In this document: piece after piece, positions 1 to 9,466 of the stretch
How positions within the stretch are numbered: position 1 is the first letter of the stretch
Layout: each line of letters begins with the position of its first letter
Assembly (NCBI GenBank): GCA_013287765.1
Contig: JABDDD010000004.1
Span: 1-64,000, forward strand
Origin: Gammaproteobacteria bacterium
Lineage (GTDB): Bacteria > Pseudomonadota > Gammaproteobacteria > DSM-16500
DNA: 64,000 nucleotides
Reading direction: 5' to 3'
Made by a program: the position numbers and the translations under genes
The notes under the pieces: generated by a model
Database searches by the model: none
Told to the model about the DNA's origin: nothing
The model's input: only the letters and a program-made list of their open reading frames with translations

Positions 1-1
1 T

Positions 2-727
2 ACCATAAAAAATAAAACAGGTGGCCGAAATAATCAAGGCCGCATTACTTGTCGTCATATAGGCGGTGGACATAAACGTAAATATCGTTTAATTGATTTC
101 AAACGAAATAAAGATAGTATTGTTGCTCGTGTTGAGCGTTTAGAATATGATCCTAACCGTAGCGCCAATATTGCTTTAGTTGTTTATGCGGATGGCGAAA
201 GACGTTATATTATTGCGCCAGCTGGATTAACAGTTAATCAAGAAATTTATTCAGGTGCTGATGCTTCTATCAAGATAGGGAATTGTTTGCCTTTAGCGAA
301 CATTCCAATTGGTACGACAGTTCACTGTGTTGAACTTAAGCCTGGAAAAGGCGCTCAGTTAGCTCGTAGTGCAGGCGCATCTGTTCAATTGATTGCTCGT
401 GAAGGTATTTATGCGACGATTCGTTTGAAATCAGGTGAAATGAGAAAAGTGTTATCTGAATGCCGAGCAGTAATAGGCGAGTCAGGTAATTCAGAACATA
501 ATTTACGCTCTTATGGTACCGCAGGTTCCACTCGCAGACGCGGGATACGTCCAACAGTCCGTGGGGTTGCAATGAATCCTATTGATCACCCACATGGTGG
601 TGGTGAAGGTAAAACGTCTGGCGGTCGTCACCCTGTTACTCCTTGGGGTGTGCCAACTAAGGGATATAAGACACGTAAAAATAAACGTACAGCTCGTTTT
701 ATTGTACGGAAAAGAAAAGAAAAATAG
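2..727 (+). CDS. rplB: 50S ribosomal protein L2, 5' end outside window
   Basis: Ribosomal protein L2 binds 23S rRNA near the peptidyl-transferase centre and is needed for subunit association. The reading frame is open from base 2 and begins with residues matching the GGRNN region of L2, so about the first 35 residues lie left of the window. The conserved C-terminal segment [14 protein letters not shown], which contains the invariant histidine, is intact, followed by the usual basic tail. It is followed by rpsS, as in the standard S10 operon. Identity is certain; only the start is missing. Confidence 0.97.
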   Translation, partial: TIKNKTGGRNNQGRITCRHIGGGHKRKYRLIDFKRNKDSIVARVERLEYDPNRSANIALVVYADGERRYIIAPAGLTVNQEIYSGADASIKIGNCLPLANIPIGTTVHCVELKPGKGAQLARSAGASVQLIAREGIYATIRLKSGEMRKVLSECRAVIGESGNSEHNLRSYGTAGSTRRRGIRPTVRGVAMNPIDHPHGGGEGKTSGGRHPVTPWGVPTKGYKTRKNKRTARFIVRKRKEK

Positions 728-774
728 AGGCTAGAAAAATTTAACAGCATCACATTAGCGTGAGGGTTTTAGTT

Positions 775-1077
775 GTGCCAAGATCAGTTAAGAAAGGACC
801 TTTTGTAGATAATGCTCTAATGAAAAAAGTGGAAGAAACTATAGCAACCAAAAACAAGCGGCCTATTAAAACATGGTCGCGGCGATCCATGATATTACCT
901 GAAATGGTCGGTATAACAATTGCTGTGCATAACGGACGTCTACATGTGCCTATTTTTGTTACTGAAAACATGGTTGGACATAAACTAGGTGAATTTGCTG
1001 CTACACGAACTTTTCGCGGTCACTCGGGTGATAAGAAAGTGAAAGGCAAAGACGAGTCAGGTAAATCTGATAAATAA
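775..1077 (+). CDS. rpsS: 30S ribosomal protein S19
   Basis: S19 binds the head of 16S rRNA. The chosen start is GTG at 775, giving [13 protein letters not shown], which matches the canonical S19 N-terminus. A GAGGG Shine-Dalgarno sequence lies at 762-766. An upstream in-frame GTG at 760 would add five unconserved residues and would put that ribosome binding site inside the gene. The core ([28 protein letters not shown]) is complete. The lysine-rich C-terminus is about ten residues longer than in E. coli. It lies between rplB and rplV in the S10 operon. Confidence 0.95.
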   Translation: MPRSVKKGPFVDNALMKKVEETIATKNKRPIKTWSRRSMILPEMVGITIAVHNGRLHVPIFVTENMVGHKLGEFAATRTFRGHSGDKKVKGKDESGKSDK

Positions 1078-1097
1078 AATGCTTCAGGGGGTAAATA

Positions 1098-1439
1098 ATG
1101 GAAGTCGCGGCAAGATTAAAACATGCCAGACTATCTGCACAAAAGTGTAGATTAGTGTGCGATTTAGTGAGAGGGCTGCCAGTTGATCGTGCTCTTGATG
1201 TTTTACGTTTTAACACAAAAAGAGCAGCAGCAGTCGTAAAAAAAGTTCTTGAATCGGCTATTGCTAATGCAGAGCATAATCAAGGCATTGATATTGACGA
1301 ATTGAAAATTTGTCAGATATATGCTGATCAAGCTTCTACATTTAAACGCATGCGACCGAGAGCTAAAGGGCGGGGTTGTCGAATATTAAAACCAACCTGT
1401 CATGTGACAGTGATCGTCTCTAATGAGGAGAAAAACTAA
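1098..1439 (+). CDS. rplV: 50S ribosomal protein L22
   Basis: L22 lines the peptide exit tunnel and contacts all domains of 23S rRNA. The 113-residue length is normal for the family. The N-terminal [13 protein letters not shown] segment and the long beta-hairpin ([24 protein letters not shown]) are recognisable. A GGGGG run sits just upstream of the ATG. The stop codon overlaps the rpsC start by one base (TAATG), which suggests translational coupling within the S10 operon. Confidence 0.96.
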   Translation: MEVAARLKHARLSAQKCRLVCDLVRGLPVDRALDVLRFNTKRAAAVVKKVLESAIANAEHNQGIDIDELKICQIYADQASTFKRMRPRAKGRGCRILKPTCHVTVIVSNEEKN

Positions 1440-2122
1440 TGGGACAAAAAGTACATCCCATCGGCATACGTTTAGGCATTGTTAAAGACTGGTCTTCAAG
1501 ATGGTATACATCTTCTAAAGATTTCGCTGAAACTCTTCATGCTGATATGAAGGTGAGAAAATTTTTACAAGAAAAACTAATGCAAGCAGGTATTAGCCGT
1601 ATTCAAATCGAAAGACCCGGACGTAATGTTAAAATTATTATTTATGCAGCTCGCCCAGGTGTTTTTATTGGGAAAGGTGGTAAAGAAATTGAAAACCTAC
1701 GTAATGAAGTAGCTAAAATATTAGGCGTACCTGTTTATATCAGTATAGAAGAAGTCAGAAAGCCTGAATTAGATGCAAAATTAGTGGCTGAAGTTGTGGC
1801 GCAACAATTAGAAAAGCGCGTGATGTTTAGACGTGCAATGAAAAGAGCTGTCACCACTGCTATTCGTTTAGGTGCTAAAGGTATCAAAATTTGTGTTAGT
1901 GGTCGTTTGGGCGGCGCTGAAATTGCTCGTAATGAATGGTATCGTGAAGGCAGGGTGCCGTTGCATACATTAAGAGCAGATATAGATTATGGTTTAGCTG
2001 AGGCATTTACTACCTATGGTGTGATTGGTGTAAAAGTTTGGATTTTCAAAGGCGAGATCATTGGTGATAAAGAACAAACAGAAGCGACAGCTGAGAAAGC
2101 TTCCGGGAAACAGGAGAAGTAA
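1439..2122 (+). CDS. rpsC: 30S ribosomal protein S3
   Basis: S3 forms part of the mRNA entry channel of the 30S subunit. The protein starts [14 protein letters not shown], contains the KH-domain loop [13 protein letters not shown] around residues 76-88, and has the C-terminal segment [32 protein letters not shown]. Its 227 residues are typical. The final 20 residues are charged and variable, as in other S3 proteins. It starts on the last base of rplV and lies two bases upstream of rplP. Confidence 0.97.
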   Translation: MGQKVHPIGIRLGIVKDWSSRWYTSSKDFAETLHADMKVRKFLQEKLMQAGISRIQIERPGRNVKIIIYAARPGVFIGKGGKEIENLRNEVAKILGVPVYISIEEVRKPELDAKLVAEVVAQQLEKRVMFRRAMKRAVTTAIRLGAKGIKICVSGRLGGAEIARNEWYREGRVPLHTLRADIDYGLAEAFTTYGVIGVKVWIFKGEIIGDKEQTEATAEKASGKQEK

Positions 2123-2124
2123 CA

Positions 2125-2538
2125 ATGCTGCAACCCAAGCGGACTAAATTCCGCAAACAATTTAAAGGCCGTAATCGTGGAAAAGCGACCCGAGGTAATA
2201 AAGTCAGTTTTGGTGAATTTGGTTTAAAAGCGCTAGAGCATGGTCGAATTACTTCAAGGCAGATTGAAGCTGCTAGAAGAGCAATGTCTAGGCATATTAA
2301 ACGAGGCGGTAAAATATGGATCAGGATTTTTCCCGATAAACCTATTACCAAAAAACCTCTAGAAGTGCGTCAAGGGAAAGGGAAAGGTAATGTTGAATAT
2401 TGGGTAGCGCTCGTTCAGCCAGGCACAATGATGTTTGAAATTGAAGGCGTGACCGAAGGCATTGCTAGGGAAGCATTTAAGTTAGCAGCTGACAAGTTGT
2501 CAGTCACATCGATATTTGAAACGCGGACGATAATGTAA
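2125..2538 (+). CDS. rplP: 50S ribosomal protein L16
   Basis: L16 binds 23S rRNA near the A site and helps position tRNA. It begins [19 protein letters not shown] and carries [34 protein letters not shown], both highly conserved. The 137 residues match the family. The stop codon shares one base with the rpmC start. It is part of the S10 operon. Confidence 0.97.
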   Translation: MLQPKRTKFRKQFKGRNRGKATRGNKVSFGEFGLKALEHGRITSRQIEAARRAMSRHIKRGGKIWIRIFPDKPITKKPLEVRQGKGKGNVEYWVALVQPGTMMFEIEGVTEGIAREAFKLAADKLSVTSIFETRTIM

Positions 2539-2729
2539 TGAATGCAAATGAATTAAGAGTAAAATCAACTGACGAATTAAAAAATGAGTTACTAGCAGTA
2601 TTAAAAGAACTTTTTAATTTACGTGTGCAAAAAGGCATCGGGCAAAGTCCGCAAACACACTTGTTTAGGAACGCCAAAAAATTGATTGCTCGTATTAAAA
2701 CGATCTTACGTGAAAAAGAAGGTTCATAA
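2538..2729 (+). CDS. rpmC: 50S ribosomal protein L29
   Basis: L29 is a small two-helix protein at the exit of the peptide tunnel. The 63 residues include the characteristic [20 protein letters not shown] segment and a C-terminal basic helix (ARIKTIL). It overlaps the rplP stop by one base and is separated from rpsQ by two bases, so these S10-operon genes are probably translationally coupled. Confidence 0.95.
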   Translation: MNANELRVKSTDELKNELLAVLKELFNLRVQKGIGQSPQTHLFRNAKKLIARIKTILREKEGS

Positions 2730-2731
2730 AT

Positions 2732-3037
2732 ATGATAGAAGCTCAAGGTGAAGCTCAAACTACTCAGGCTCAAGCATCAACAACTGGTAGAACAGTTATT
2801 GGCAGGGTCACCAGTAATAAAATGAATCAAACCATTGTGGTGAGTGTTGAGCGTAAGGTAAAACATCCGCTTTATGGAAAATACATGACGCGTTACTCAA
2901 AAATGTATGCGCATGATGCTGACAATGCATGCCAAGTAGGCGATGTTGTTTTGATTAAGCAAAGCAGACCAATTTCCAAGACAAAGCATTGGGTCTTAGT
3001 CGAAGTATTGGAAGCAGCTGAAAGAGAAAAAAATTAA
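2732..3037 (+). CDS. rpsQ: 30S ribosomal protein S17 with N-terminal extension
   Basis: S17 is a primary 16S rRNA binding protein with an OB fold. The core begins at [19 protein letters not shown] and includes [18 protein letters not shown], which is typical of S17. The protein has 101 residues against about 84 in E. coli. The excess is an N-terminal tail of about 18 residues rich in A, Q, E and T. No internal ATG or GTG near the conserved start would remove it. The tail resembles low-complexity tails on other ribosomal proteins in this window. It is the last gene of the S10 operon; a 125-bp gap follows. Confidence 0.95.
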   Translation: MIEAQGEAQTTQAQASTTGRTVIGRVTSNKMNQTIVVSVERKVKHPLYGKYMTRYSKMYAHDADNACQVGDVVLIKQSRPISKTKHWVLVEVLEAAEREKN

Positions 3038-3099
3038 GTTAAGTATAATAAAATAATAGATTTTCTATATTTATTTTTCAAAAAAACGTGATAGTATTG

Positions 3100-3142
3100 A
3101 CGGTCTTTTAAGCCCTTTAATGTTTAAAGGGAAAAGTACCGT
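3100..3142 (+). promoter_or_regulatory. Long hairpin in the rpsQ-rplN gap
   Basis: ACGGT-CTTTT (3100-3109) and CCCTTTAA (3113-3120) pair in order with TTAAAGGG (3124-3131), AAAAG (3132-3136) and ACCGT (3138-3142). This gives 18 base pairs, a three-base loop and one small internal asymmetry (three bases against one). No T-run follows, so it does not look like an intrinsic terminator. It sits 20 bases before the rplN start in the gap where the spc promoter is expected. A leader structure or RNase III site is possible. Confidence 0.5.
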
Positions 3143-3162
3143 ATAAATTTGGAGTTAAAGGC

Positions 3163-3531
3163 ATGATTCAGACGCAAACGATACTTAATGTCGCTGACAA
3201 CAGTGGTGCACGTCGAGTGATGTGTATAAAAGTACTGGGTGGATCGCGACGTCGTTATGCCAATATTGGTGATGTTATAAAAGTAAGCATAAAAGAAGCA
3301 GCCCCCCGTGGACGAGTTAAAAAAGGCGAAGTTTATAATGCCGTGATCGTCAGGACAGCGACAGGTGTTAGACGTGCTGATGGCTCATTGATACGTTTTG
3401 ATGAGAATGCAGTGGTATTGCTAAATGCGCAAATGCAACCTATTGGTACTCGTATTTTCGGGCCCATTACGCGTGAGCTGCGCGGAGAGAATTTCATGAA
3501 AATTATCTCATTAGCCCCTGAAGTGCTTTAA
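3163..3531 (+). CDS. rplN: 50S ribosomal protein L14
   Basis: L14 sits at the subunit interface of the 50S particle. The 122-residue protein begins [28 protein letters not shown] and contains [11 protein letters not shown] and [13 protein letters not shown], all hallmarks of L14. A GGAG ribosome binding site precedes the ATG. It is the first gene of the spc-type block and follows a 125-bp gap with the hairpin described separately. Confidence 0.97.
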   Translation: MIQTQTILNVADNSGARRVMCIKVLGGSRRRYANIGDVIKVSIKEAAPRGRVKKGEVYNAVIVRTATGVRRADGSLIRFDENAVVLLNAQMQPIGTRIFGPITRELRGENFMKIISLAPEVL

Positions 3532-3560
3532 GCGTTTATATCGATAAAGAGTATACAAGT

Positions 3561-3881
3561 ATGAGAAAGATAAAAAAAGGCGATCAAATAATAGTGATTG
3601 CAGGTAAAGATAAAGGTCGCAAAGGCGCAGTTTTAACTGTGCTAGACAAAGGCGAAAAGCTTCTTGTTGAAGGTATTAATACGGTTAAAAAGCATGTGAA
3701 AGATAATCCCAACACAGGTGAACGTGGTGGTGTTATTATCAAAACCATGCCAATTCATCGTTCTAATGTAATGCTTTATGATGAAGCATCTGGTAAGGGT
3801 ATTCGGGTTAAGATACGCACATTAGAAGATGGTCGCAAGGTGCGTGCTATAAAAGACACGAACGAAGTGATTGATGTGTGA
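3561..3881 (+). CDS. rplX: 50S ribosomal protein L24
   Basis: L24 starts 50S assembly and lies near the exit tunnel. The KOW motif is visible as [26 protein letters not shown] at residues 3-28. It is followed by [18 protein letters not shown] and the conserved [12 protein letters not shown]. The 106 residues are usual for the family. It lies between rplN and rplE, as in other gammaproteobacteria. Confidence 0.96.
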   Translation: MRKIKKGDQIIVIAGKDKGRKGAVLTVLDKGEKLLVEGINTVKKHVKDNPNTGERGGVIIKTMPIHRSNVMLYDEASGKGIRVKIRTLEDGRKVRAIKDTNEVIDV

Positions 3882-3894
3882 GAACAGGTGAATT

Positions 3895-4446
3895 ATGGCG
3901 AGATTGCTTGAGTATTATCAAAAAGAAGTTATAAAGAAACTGATGAAAAAGTTTGACTATAAATCAGTGATGCAAGTGCCGCGTTTTACCAAGGTGACTT
4001 TAAATATGGGCTTAGGTGAGGCGATGGATGACAAAAAAGTGATAGCTGCAGCAATGAATGACTTGCAAATAATCGCGGGTCAAAAACCAGTTGCCACTAT
4101 TGCAAAAAAATCTATTGCTGGTTTTAAGTTACGAGAAAACTGGCCAATTGGTTGCAAAGTCACTCTGCGTGGAAAACGGATGTATGAATTTTTAGATAGA
4201 TTGATTTCAATTGCTTTACCTCGGGTTAGAGATTTCAGAGGTTTAAGTATTAAATCATTTGATGGTAGAGGTAATTATAGTTTAGGGTTTAAAGAACAAA
4301 TTGTGTTTCCTGAAATTGAATATGATAAAATAGATACGTTGCGTGGTTTAGATATTACTATCACTACTTCTGCAAAATCTAATAAAGAAGCGCAGGCGCT
4401 ATTTGAATCCTTCAGTTTTCCTTTTAAAGAAAAAGAAGCAGGTTAA
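3895..4446 (+). CDS. rplE: 50S ribosomal protein L5
   Basis: L5 binds 5S rRNA and contacts the 30S head. Conserved segments are [16 protein letters not shown] near the N-terminus, [22 protein letters not shown] in the middle, and the [22 protein letters not shown] segment near the C-terminus. The 183 residues are close to the E. coli length of 179. It lies 13 bases after rplX, inside the spc operon. Confidence 0.97.
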   Translation: MARLLEYYQKEVIKKLMKKFDYKSVMQVPRFTKVTLNMGLGEAMDDKKVIAAAMNDLQIIAGQKPVATIAKKSIAGFKLRENWPIGCKVTLRGKRMYEFLDRLISIALPRVRDFRGLSIKSFDGRGNYSLGFKEQIVFPEIEYDKIDTLRGLDITITTSAKSNKEAQALFESFSFPFKEKEAG

Positions 4447-4454
4447 TAAATTAT

Positions 4455-4760
4455 ATGGCTAAAAAATCAATGGTTTTGCGTGAAAAAAAACGTACTAAAT
4501 TAGTAAATAAATACTTTAAAGTACGTCAAGAACTGAAAGCGATTATTAGTAATTTAAATGCAAGTGATGATGATCGAGTAGACGCTGAAACTAAGTTACA
4601 AAAAATGTGTCGTGACTCAAGTCCTTCACGCAGAAGAAGCCGTTGTAAATTATGTGGTCGATCAAGAGCTTACAATAGATTAACGGGACTGTGCCGTATC
4701 CACATGCGATATGCAGTGATGAACGGGTTTGTTCCAGGTATGCATAAAGCTAGTTGGTAA
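4455..4760 (+). CDS. rpsN: 30S ribosomal protein S14, long form with zinc-ribbon-like residues
   Basis: S14 helps assemble the 30S head. The 101-residue length is that of the long, normally zinc-free form. However, the C-terminal half reads RCKLCGRSRAYNRLTGLCRIH, giving C-X2-C-X12-C-X2-H. That is the spacing of the zinc ribbon in short S14 proteins, with His in place of the last Cys. The end PGMHKASW is canonical. Whether it binds zinc cannot be seen from sequence. It lies nine bases after rplE and before rpsH. Confidence 0.95.
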   Translation: MAKKSMVLREKKRTKLVNKYFKVRQELKAIISNLNASDDDRVDAETKLQKMCRDSSPSRRRSRCKLCGRSRAYNRLTGLCRIHMRYAVMNGFVPGMHKASW

Positions 4761-4781
4761 GATTTTAGAGGATATTTAATA

Positions 4782-5177
4782 ATGTCAATGCAAGATCCTA
4801 TAGCGGATATGTTAACGCGTATTCGAAATGCACAAGCGGTGGGTGAAAAAACCATCTTAATGCCTGCGTCTAATATTAAAGCCGCCATGCTTCAGGTTTT
4901 ATTAGAAGAAGGTTATATATTAGGATTTGAAGAACAGTTAGTTGAAAATATAAAACACTTAGCCGTTTCTTTAAAGTATTATCAAGGCCGCCCTGTCATT
5001 GAGAAAATAAAGCGTATTAGCAAACCTGGGCTACGTATCTATAAGCATCATAACAATTTGCCGACGATTCGAGCAGGTATGGGAGTGGCGATTATTTCCA
5101 CCTCTAAAGGGGTGATGACTGAAAGAAATGCTCGTCGCCAAAAAGTAGGCGGCGAAGTTTTGTGTTCGGTCGAATAA
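4782..5177 (+). CDS. rpsH: 30S ribosomal protein S8
   Basis: S8 binds the central domain of 16S rRNA. In E. coli it also represses the spc operon by binding its own mRNA. The start MSMQDPIADMLTRIRNAQ and the C-terminal segment GVAIISTSKGVMTERNARRQKVGGEVLCSVE are diagnostic. The 131 residues are normal. I did not identify the S8 operator equivalent between rplX and rplE. Confidence 0.97.
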   Translation: MSMQDPIADMLTRIRNAQAVGEKTILMPASNIKAAMLQVLLEEGYILGFEEQLVENIKHLAVSLKYYQGRPVIEKIKRISKPGLRIYKHHNNLPTIRAGMGVAIISTSKGVMTERNARRQKVGGEVLCSVE

Positions 5178-5189
5178 GGGGATAAGATC

Positions 5190-5810
5190 ATGTCTACACA
5201 ACAACAGGCTATGACCCAATCGAAGAAAATCCCAACGGATTTTGCAATTACATCTAGAGTGGGGCGAAAGCCGATTAAGATTCCTGCTGGCGTGAGTGTT
5301 AAGCTTAATGGTTCAACGCTTGAAATTAAGGGAACTAAAGGGCAAATGCATTGTGAGTTGCATCCTTTTATGGCTGTTTCAATCGAAGGTGATTTAATTA
5401 CCTTGATACCCAATGCTAAGCGCGGTCATACTCGTAAGGGTTCTGGTAAGCGATTATTAAATTCTATTCCAGGAACGGAACGCGCTAGAATTCATAATGC
5501 AATTATAGGTGTCTCAAAAGGGTTTGAGCGGAAATTAATATTAGTCGGCGTAGGATATCGAGCGCAGGTCAAAGGAAAAGTTTTAAATTTAACTTTGGGC
5601 TATTCACATCCGATTGATTATACACCGCCTGAAGGTATTATCATTGAAGCGCCAAACTTAACAGAAGTGATAGTGAGAGGCATTGATAAACATTTGGTGG
5701 GACATGCTGCATCCATCATTCGTGATTTTCGCGGTCCTGAGCCTTACAAAGGTAAAGGTATTCGTTATGCGAATGAAAATATTGTGCGTAAAGAAACCAA
5801 GAAAAAATAG
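5190..5810 (+). CDS. rplF: 50S ribosomal protein L6 with N-terminal extension
   Basis: L6 sits near the factor-binding site of the 50S subunit. The canonical protein begins at about residue 22 (SRVGRKPIKIPAGV) and ends PEPYKGKGIRYANENIVRKETKKK. The ATG at 5190 has a strong AAGGGG ribosome binding site and adds about 22 polar residues (MSTQQQAMTQSKK...), for 206 residues against 177 in E. coli. The only alternative is GTG at the conserved Val, without an obvious ribosome binding site, so the extension is probably real. It lies between rpsH and rplR. Confidence 0.95.
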   Translation: MSTQQQAMTQSKKIPTDFAITSRVGRKPIKIPAGVSVKLNGSTLEIKGTKGQMHCELHPFMAVSIEGDLITLIPNAKRGHTRKGSGKRLLNSIPGTERARIHNAIIGVSKGFERKLILVGVGYRAQVKGKVLNLTLGYSHPIDYTPPEGIIIEAPNLTEVIVRGIDKHLVGHAASIIRDFRGPEPYKGKGIRYANENIVRKETKKK

Positions 5811-5831
5811 TGATAAGAGTAGGATATGACA

Positions 5832-6185
5832 ATGAAAAAACGTGATTCAAGACTACGCAGAGCAAAGCGTGGAAGAATGCGGTCGATGCAACTTGAGGCG
5901 ATACGTTTATGTGTGCACAGAACACCTAGGCACATATATGCTCAAGTTTTATCTCCCAATGGTTCAAAAGTATTAGCAACTGCTTCTACATTAGATAAAG
6001 ATATTAAAGCGCAACTAAAATCAACAGGTAATGTAAAAGCTGCGCAATTAGTCGGAAATTTAATTGCAAAACGTGCTAGAGAAGCGGGTGTTGAAAAGGT
6101 TGCATTTGATCGATCAGGATTTCTTTACCATGGTCGTATTAAGGCATTAGCAGATGCTGCTAGAGAAGGTGGATTACAATTTTAA
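5832..6185 (+). CDS. rplR: 50S ribosomal protein L18
   Basis: L18 binds 5S rRNA with L5. The chosen start is the second ATG of ATGACAATG: it is seven bases after AGGA at 5821-5824, whereas the first ATG (5826) is too close to it. The protein begins [16 protein letters not shown] and contains [29 protein letters not shown] and [17 protein letters not shown]. Its 117 residues match E. coli. It lies in the spc operon between rplF and rpsE. Confidence 0.95.
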   Translation: MKKRDSRLRRAKRGRMRSMQLEAIRLCVHRTPRHIYAQVLSPNGSKVLATASTLDKDIKAQLKSTGNVKAAQLVGNLIAKRAREAGVEKVAFDRSGFLYHGRIKALADAAREGGLQF

Positions 6186-6194
6186 GGGTTTACT

Positions 6195-6704
6195 ATGGCC
6201 AGTTATGACCAAACGACAAAAAGTGATGGCTTGCAAGAAAAATTAGTTGCAGTCTCTCGTAATGCTAAGGTAGTGAAAGGTGGCAGAATTTTTAGCTTTG
6301 CGGCTATTACTGTGGTAGGAGATGGCAATGGCAGAATAGGAATTGGCCGAGGTAAGGCGCGAGAAGTACCGGTTGCTATTCAAAAAGCGCTCGAAGCTGC
6401 ACGCAAAAATATGCGTCATGTCGTACTCAAAGAAGGTACATTACATTGTCAACTGAGAGGTAAGCATGGTGCAACGCGAGTATTTATGAAGCCTGCCTCT
6501 GAAGGTACCGGTATTATTGCTGGTGGTGCAATGCGTGCTGTATTAGAAGTATTGGGTGTCAAAAATGTATTGGCAAAAATTGTGGGTTCGACGAATCCAA
6601 TTAATGTTGTTAGAGCGACATTAAAAGCATTACAAGATGTTTCAACACCCGAATATGTAGCGGCTAAACGCGGTAAATCAGTTGAAGAAATTATCGGGGA
6701 ATAA
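6195..6704 (+). CDS. rpsE: 30S ribosomal protein S5
   Basis: S5 contributes to decoding accuracy. The double-stranded RNA-binding fold is visible as [44 protein letters not shown] and [19 protein letters not shown]. The segment [20 protein letters not shown] is also canonical. The 169 residues are typical. It ends four bases before rpmD. Confidence 0.97.
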   Translation: MASYDQTTKSDGLQEKLVAVSRNAKVVKGGRIFSFAAITVVGDGNGRIGIGRGKAREVPVAIQKALEAARKNMRHVVLKEGTLHCQLRGKHGATRVFMKPASEGTGIIAGGAMRAVLEVLGVKNVLAKIVGSTNPINVVRATLKALQDVSTPEYVAAKRGKSVEEIIGE

Positions 6705-6707
6705 TAC

Positions 6708-6896
6708 ATGCCTAAGAAAAAGCATATAAAAGTTACGTTAAAGCGCAGCACGATTGCAACAAATCCTAAGCACAAATTATGTGTAAAAGGTTTGGGATTA
6801 CGTCGATTACACCACAGTGTTTTAGTGTTAGATACACCTAGCAATCGCGGCATGATCAATAAAGTTGCGTACTTATTATCAGTAGAGGAAGCTTAA
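6708..6896 (+). CDS. rpmD: 50S ribosomal protein L30
   Basis: L30 is a small 50S protein. The segment [54 protein letters not shown] follows the family pattern (IGxxxKxxxxLxxLGL and a conserved MI-K-V region). The 62 residues fit. It lies between rpsE and rplO, with spacers of three and one bases. Confidence 0.95.
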   Translation: MPKKKHIKVTLKRSTIATNPKHKLCVKGLGLRRLHHSVLVLDTPSNRGMINKVAYLLSVEEA

Positions 6897-6897
6897 C

Positions 6898-7332
6898 ATG
6901 TATCTTAATACACTTAAACCTGCGCCAGGTTCCAAAACTAAAGCAAAACGAGTTGGCCGTGGAATAGGTTGCGGAAAAGGCAAAACGTGTGGCAAAGGCC
7001 ATAAAGGACAGAAAGCACGCGCCGGCGGATTTCATAAAGTTGGTTTTGAAGGGGGGCAAATCCCTTTACAAAGAAGAATTCCAAAATCTGGCTTTCGTTC
7101 GCAAAAAGCATTATTACGTCAAGAAGTACGCGTGGGTGATTTAGTGAAAATCAAAAAAGGCGTTATAGATTTAGCTGCATTAAAAACAGCTCAAATAATA
7201 AATGCTAATATTAAATACGTTAAAGTTATTTTAGCGGGAACACTAGATAAAGCCATTACTTTAAAAGGTATTTTAGTGACTAAAGGCGCAAGAAAAGCAA
7301 TTGAAGATGCTGGTGGAAAAATAGAGGCTTAA
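6898..7332 (+). CDS. rplO: 50S ribosomal protein L15
   Basis: L15 acts late in 50S assembly. The N-terminal half is Gly- and Lys-rich ([24 protein letters not shown]) and is followed by [17 protein letters not shown], both diagnostic. The C-terminal beta domain ends [14 protein letters not shown]. The 144 residues equal the E. coli length. It lies one base after rpmD and directly upstream of secY. Confidence 0.97.
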   Translation: MYLNTLKPAPGSKTKAKRVGRGIGCGKGKTCGKGHKGQKARAGGFHKVGFEGGQIPLQRRIPKSGFRSQKALLRQEVRVGDLVKIKKGVIDLAALKTAQIINANIKYVKVILAGTLDKAITLKGILVTKGARKAIEDAGGKIEA

Positions 7333-7337
7333 TACAG

Positions 7338-8666
7338 ATGGCAATTCAAAAACAAGGATTATCAACAGCAAATAATGGGCTAGTAGACTTAAAACGTCGA
7401 TTGCTATTTGTGCTATTGGCTATTTTTGTTTTTCGAGTGGGGTCTTATATTCCTGTTCCTGGATTAAACCCCCAAAGATTACAAGATTTATTTAATGCTC
7501 AGCAGAATAATATTATTGGATTATTTAATATGTTTTCGGGCGGAGCATTAATGCGTTTTAGTATTTTTGCCTTAGGGATTATGCCTTATATATCTGCTTC
7601 TATTATTATTCAGTTATTAACTGTTTTATCGCCACAATTAGCTGAATTACGAAAAGAAGGTGAATCAGGGCAGCGTAAGATTAATAAATATACTCGCTAT
7701 GGCACATTGATTCTTGCAACTTTTCAAGCAATTGGTGTTTCTAAAATGTTAGCGACACATGGTATTGCTTTATCACCTGACTTTTCTTTTTATTTTACGA
7801 CATCCGTGACTTTAGTGACCGGCACTTTATTTTTAATGTGGCTAGGCGAGCAAGTCACCGAGCGAGGAATTGGTAATGGTATTTCTCTGATTATTTTTGC
7901 AGGGATTGTGGCAGGGTTGCCTTCTGCGATTGCTAAAACTTTAGAGCAAGTTCGTGAAGGACAATTGCAAGTTATTGCACTGCTTTTAATTGTAGTTGCT
8001 ATTATAGCTGTGGTTGGTTTTGTCGTGTTTGTTGAAAGAGGCCAACGTCGCATTACTATTAATTATGCTCGTCGTATGCAAGGCGGCAATGTTTATTCGG
8101 CAAAAAGTACTCATTTGCCTTTAAAAATTAATATGGCGGGTGTGATACCGCCTATCTTTGCTTCTAGTATTATTTTGTTTCCTGCGACACTTGCTCAGTG
8201 GTTTGGCCATGGTCCGGGGATGAGTTGGTTAGCGGCTATTGGAGTTTCTTTGCAGCAAGGGCAGCCTTTGCATATGTTTTTATTTGCCGCTGCGATTATT
8301 TTCTTTTGTTTTTTTTATACGGCATTGGTATTTAATCCGCGAGAAACTGCAGATAATTTAAAAAAATCAGGTGCTTTTATCCCTGGCATTAGACCGGGTG
8401 AGCAAACTGCAAAATATATAGATACTGTCATGACACGGTTAACCTTAGCAGGGTCGATTTATGTTACATTAGTCTGTTTATTGCCTGAATTTATGATTTT
8501 AACTTGGGATGTTCCATTTTATTTTGGCGGCACTTCGTTGTTAATTATTGTAGTGGTTGTTATGGATTTTATAGCACAAGTACAAGCGCATATGATGTCT
8601 TATCAGTATGAATCTCTACTCAAAAAGACTAATATGCGTGGTGGTGGTTTAGGATTAATTAGGTAG
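7338..8666 (+). CDS. secY: Protein translocase subunit SecY
   Basis: SecY forms the channel of the SecYEG translocon in the inner membrane. The 442-residue protein has ten hydrophobic segments. It contains the plug and helix 2 region ([34 protein letters not shown]), [21 protein letters not shown], and the cytoplasmic C-terminus [13 protein letters not shown]. It sits after rplO at the end of the spc operon, as in E. coli. A short AT-rich spacer with repeated TATTATTAGTTAT motifs (about 8668-8710) separates it from rpmJ. Confidence 0.97.
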   Translation: MAIQKQGLSTANNGLVDLKRRLLFVLLAIFVFRVGSYIPVPGLNPQRLQDLFNAQQNNIIGLFNMFSGGALMRFSIFALGIMPYISASIIIQLLTVLSPQLAELRKEGESGQRKINKYTRYGTLILATFQAIGVSKMLATHGIALSPDFSFYFTTSVTLVTGTLFLMWLGEQVTERGIGNGISLIIFAGIVAGLPSAIAKTLEQVREGQLQVIALLLIVVAIIAVVGFVVFVERGQRRITINYARRMQGGNVYSAKSTHLPLKINMAGVIPPIFASSIILFPATLAQWFGHGPGMSWLAAIGVSLQQGQPLHMFLFAAAIIFFCFFYTALVFNPRETADNLKKSGAFIPGIRPGEQTAKYIDTVMTRLTLAGSIYVTLVCLLPEFMILTWDVPFYFGGTSLLIIVVVVMDFIAQVQAHMMSYQYESLLKKTNMRGGGLGLIR

Positions 8667-8739
8667 TTATATATATTATTAGTTATATATTATTAGTTAT
8701 TTATTATTAAGTGATCGTTATAAGGTTATAAGGTGACAT

Positions 8740-8853
8740 ATGAAAGTAGGTGCTTCAGTAAAAAAAATGTGTCGAAAATGTAAAATAGTTCGCCGTAAAC
8801 GAGTTGTTAGAGTGATATGCAGTGAACCAAAACATAAACAACGCCAAGGTTAA
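8740..8853 (+). CDS. rpmJ: 50S ribosomal protein L36, zinc-binding type
   Basis: L36 is a 37-residue protein of the 50S subunit. The sequence [14 protein letters not shown], followed by basic residues and [12 protein letters not shown], carries the C-X2-C and C-X4-H residues of the zinc-binding type. The start has an AAGG-like site nearby. Position directly after secY is standard. The gene is short and easy to miss, but the match covers the whole protein. Confidence 0.95.
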   Translation: MKVGASVKKMCRKCKIVRRKRVVRVICSEPKHKQRQG

Positions 8854-8926
8854 TTTATAAAGCGTGTTTAGTTGCATTGATTTATTAGCAATACTAGCAA
8901 TAAATGATAAAAAAGTAGAATAAAAG

Positions 8927-8955
8927 TTGATTTTTAATCGTTTCAATATTAAACT
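8927..8955 (+). promoter_or_regulatory. Possible promoter for the rpsM-rpoA (alpha) operon
   Basis: TTGATT (8927-8932) and TAAACT (8950-8955) are separated by 17 bases, in the 157-bp gap between rpmJ and rpsM. Both hexamers are partial matches to sigma-70 consensus, so the call is tentative. The gap is the expected place for an alpha-operon promoter. Confidence 0.35.
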
Positions 8956-9010
8956 GACGACCTTTTGGGTCTAAAGTACTTATAAGTTGATGTTTTTTAG
9001 GAGTGTTTAA

Positions 9011-9385
9011 ATGGCAGCCCGTATAGCAGGCGTAAACATACCCGTTCAAAAGCATATTGTGATTGGACTGACAGCCATCTATGGGATCGGTCGTCAGCGT
9101 GCACTGAAGGTATGTCAAACAGTAAAATTAAATCCGCAGACAAAAGTAAAAGATTTATCTGAGGCTGAATTAGAAAGTCTTCGCACTGAAATTGCGAAAT
9201 ATAAAATAGAGGGTGACTTGCGCCGTGAAGTCTCTATGAATATTAAAAGATTAATAGAATTAGGTACTTATCGCGGGTTGCGTCACCGTCGCGGATTACC
9301 TGTTCGAGGTCAACGTACACGAACTAACTCACGCACCAGAAAAGGAAAGCGTAAAAACAAAGTAGTGGTAATGGGCGGTGGTTAA
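9011..9385 (+). CDS. rpsM: 30S ribosomal protein S13
   Basis: S13 lies in the 30S head and contacts the P-site tRNA and the 50S subunit. The start [28 protein letters not shown] and the basic C-terminal region ([28 protein letters not shown]) are fully conserved. The 124 residues are slightly longer than in E. coli. An AGGAG ribosome binding site precedes the ATG. It is the first gene of the alpha operon. Confidence 0.97.
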   Translation: MAARIAGVNIPVQKHIVIGLTAIYGIGRQRALKVCQTVKLNPQTKVKDLSEAELESLRTEIAKYKIEGDLRREVSMNIKRLIELGTYRGLRHRRGLPVRGQRTRTNSRTRKGKRKNKVVVMGGG

Positions 9386-9396
9386 GTTCAGCTGAT

Positions 9397-9437
9397 TAAT
9401 AGTAGATTAGTAGATTGGTAAATTAGTAGATTAATAG
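9397..9437 (+). repeat. Short direct repeats between rpsM and rpsK
   Basis: TTAGTAGATT occurs at 9407-9416 and 9423-9432, with a near copy at 9399-9408 (ATAGTAGATT). The repeats fill most of the 81-bp rpsM-rpsK spacer, which is unusually long for this operon position. They look like slippage products rather than a mobile element. Confidence 0.5.
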
Positions 9438-9466
9438 TATTTGTAAAGTTAGGAAAATAAAAATCA

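Noticed and set aside
760-774. GTG at 760 as rpsS start
   Set aside because: The GAGGG site at 762-766 would fall inside the gene, and the added residues are not conserved; GTG at 775 matches the S19 N-terminus.
1579-1608. Functional DnaJ domain in the giant protein (numbers are protein residues)
   Set aside because: The helix II-like segment is reminiscent of a J domain, but HPD is missing and helix III does not follow, so co-chaperone activity is not supported.
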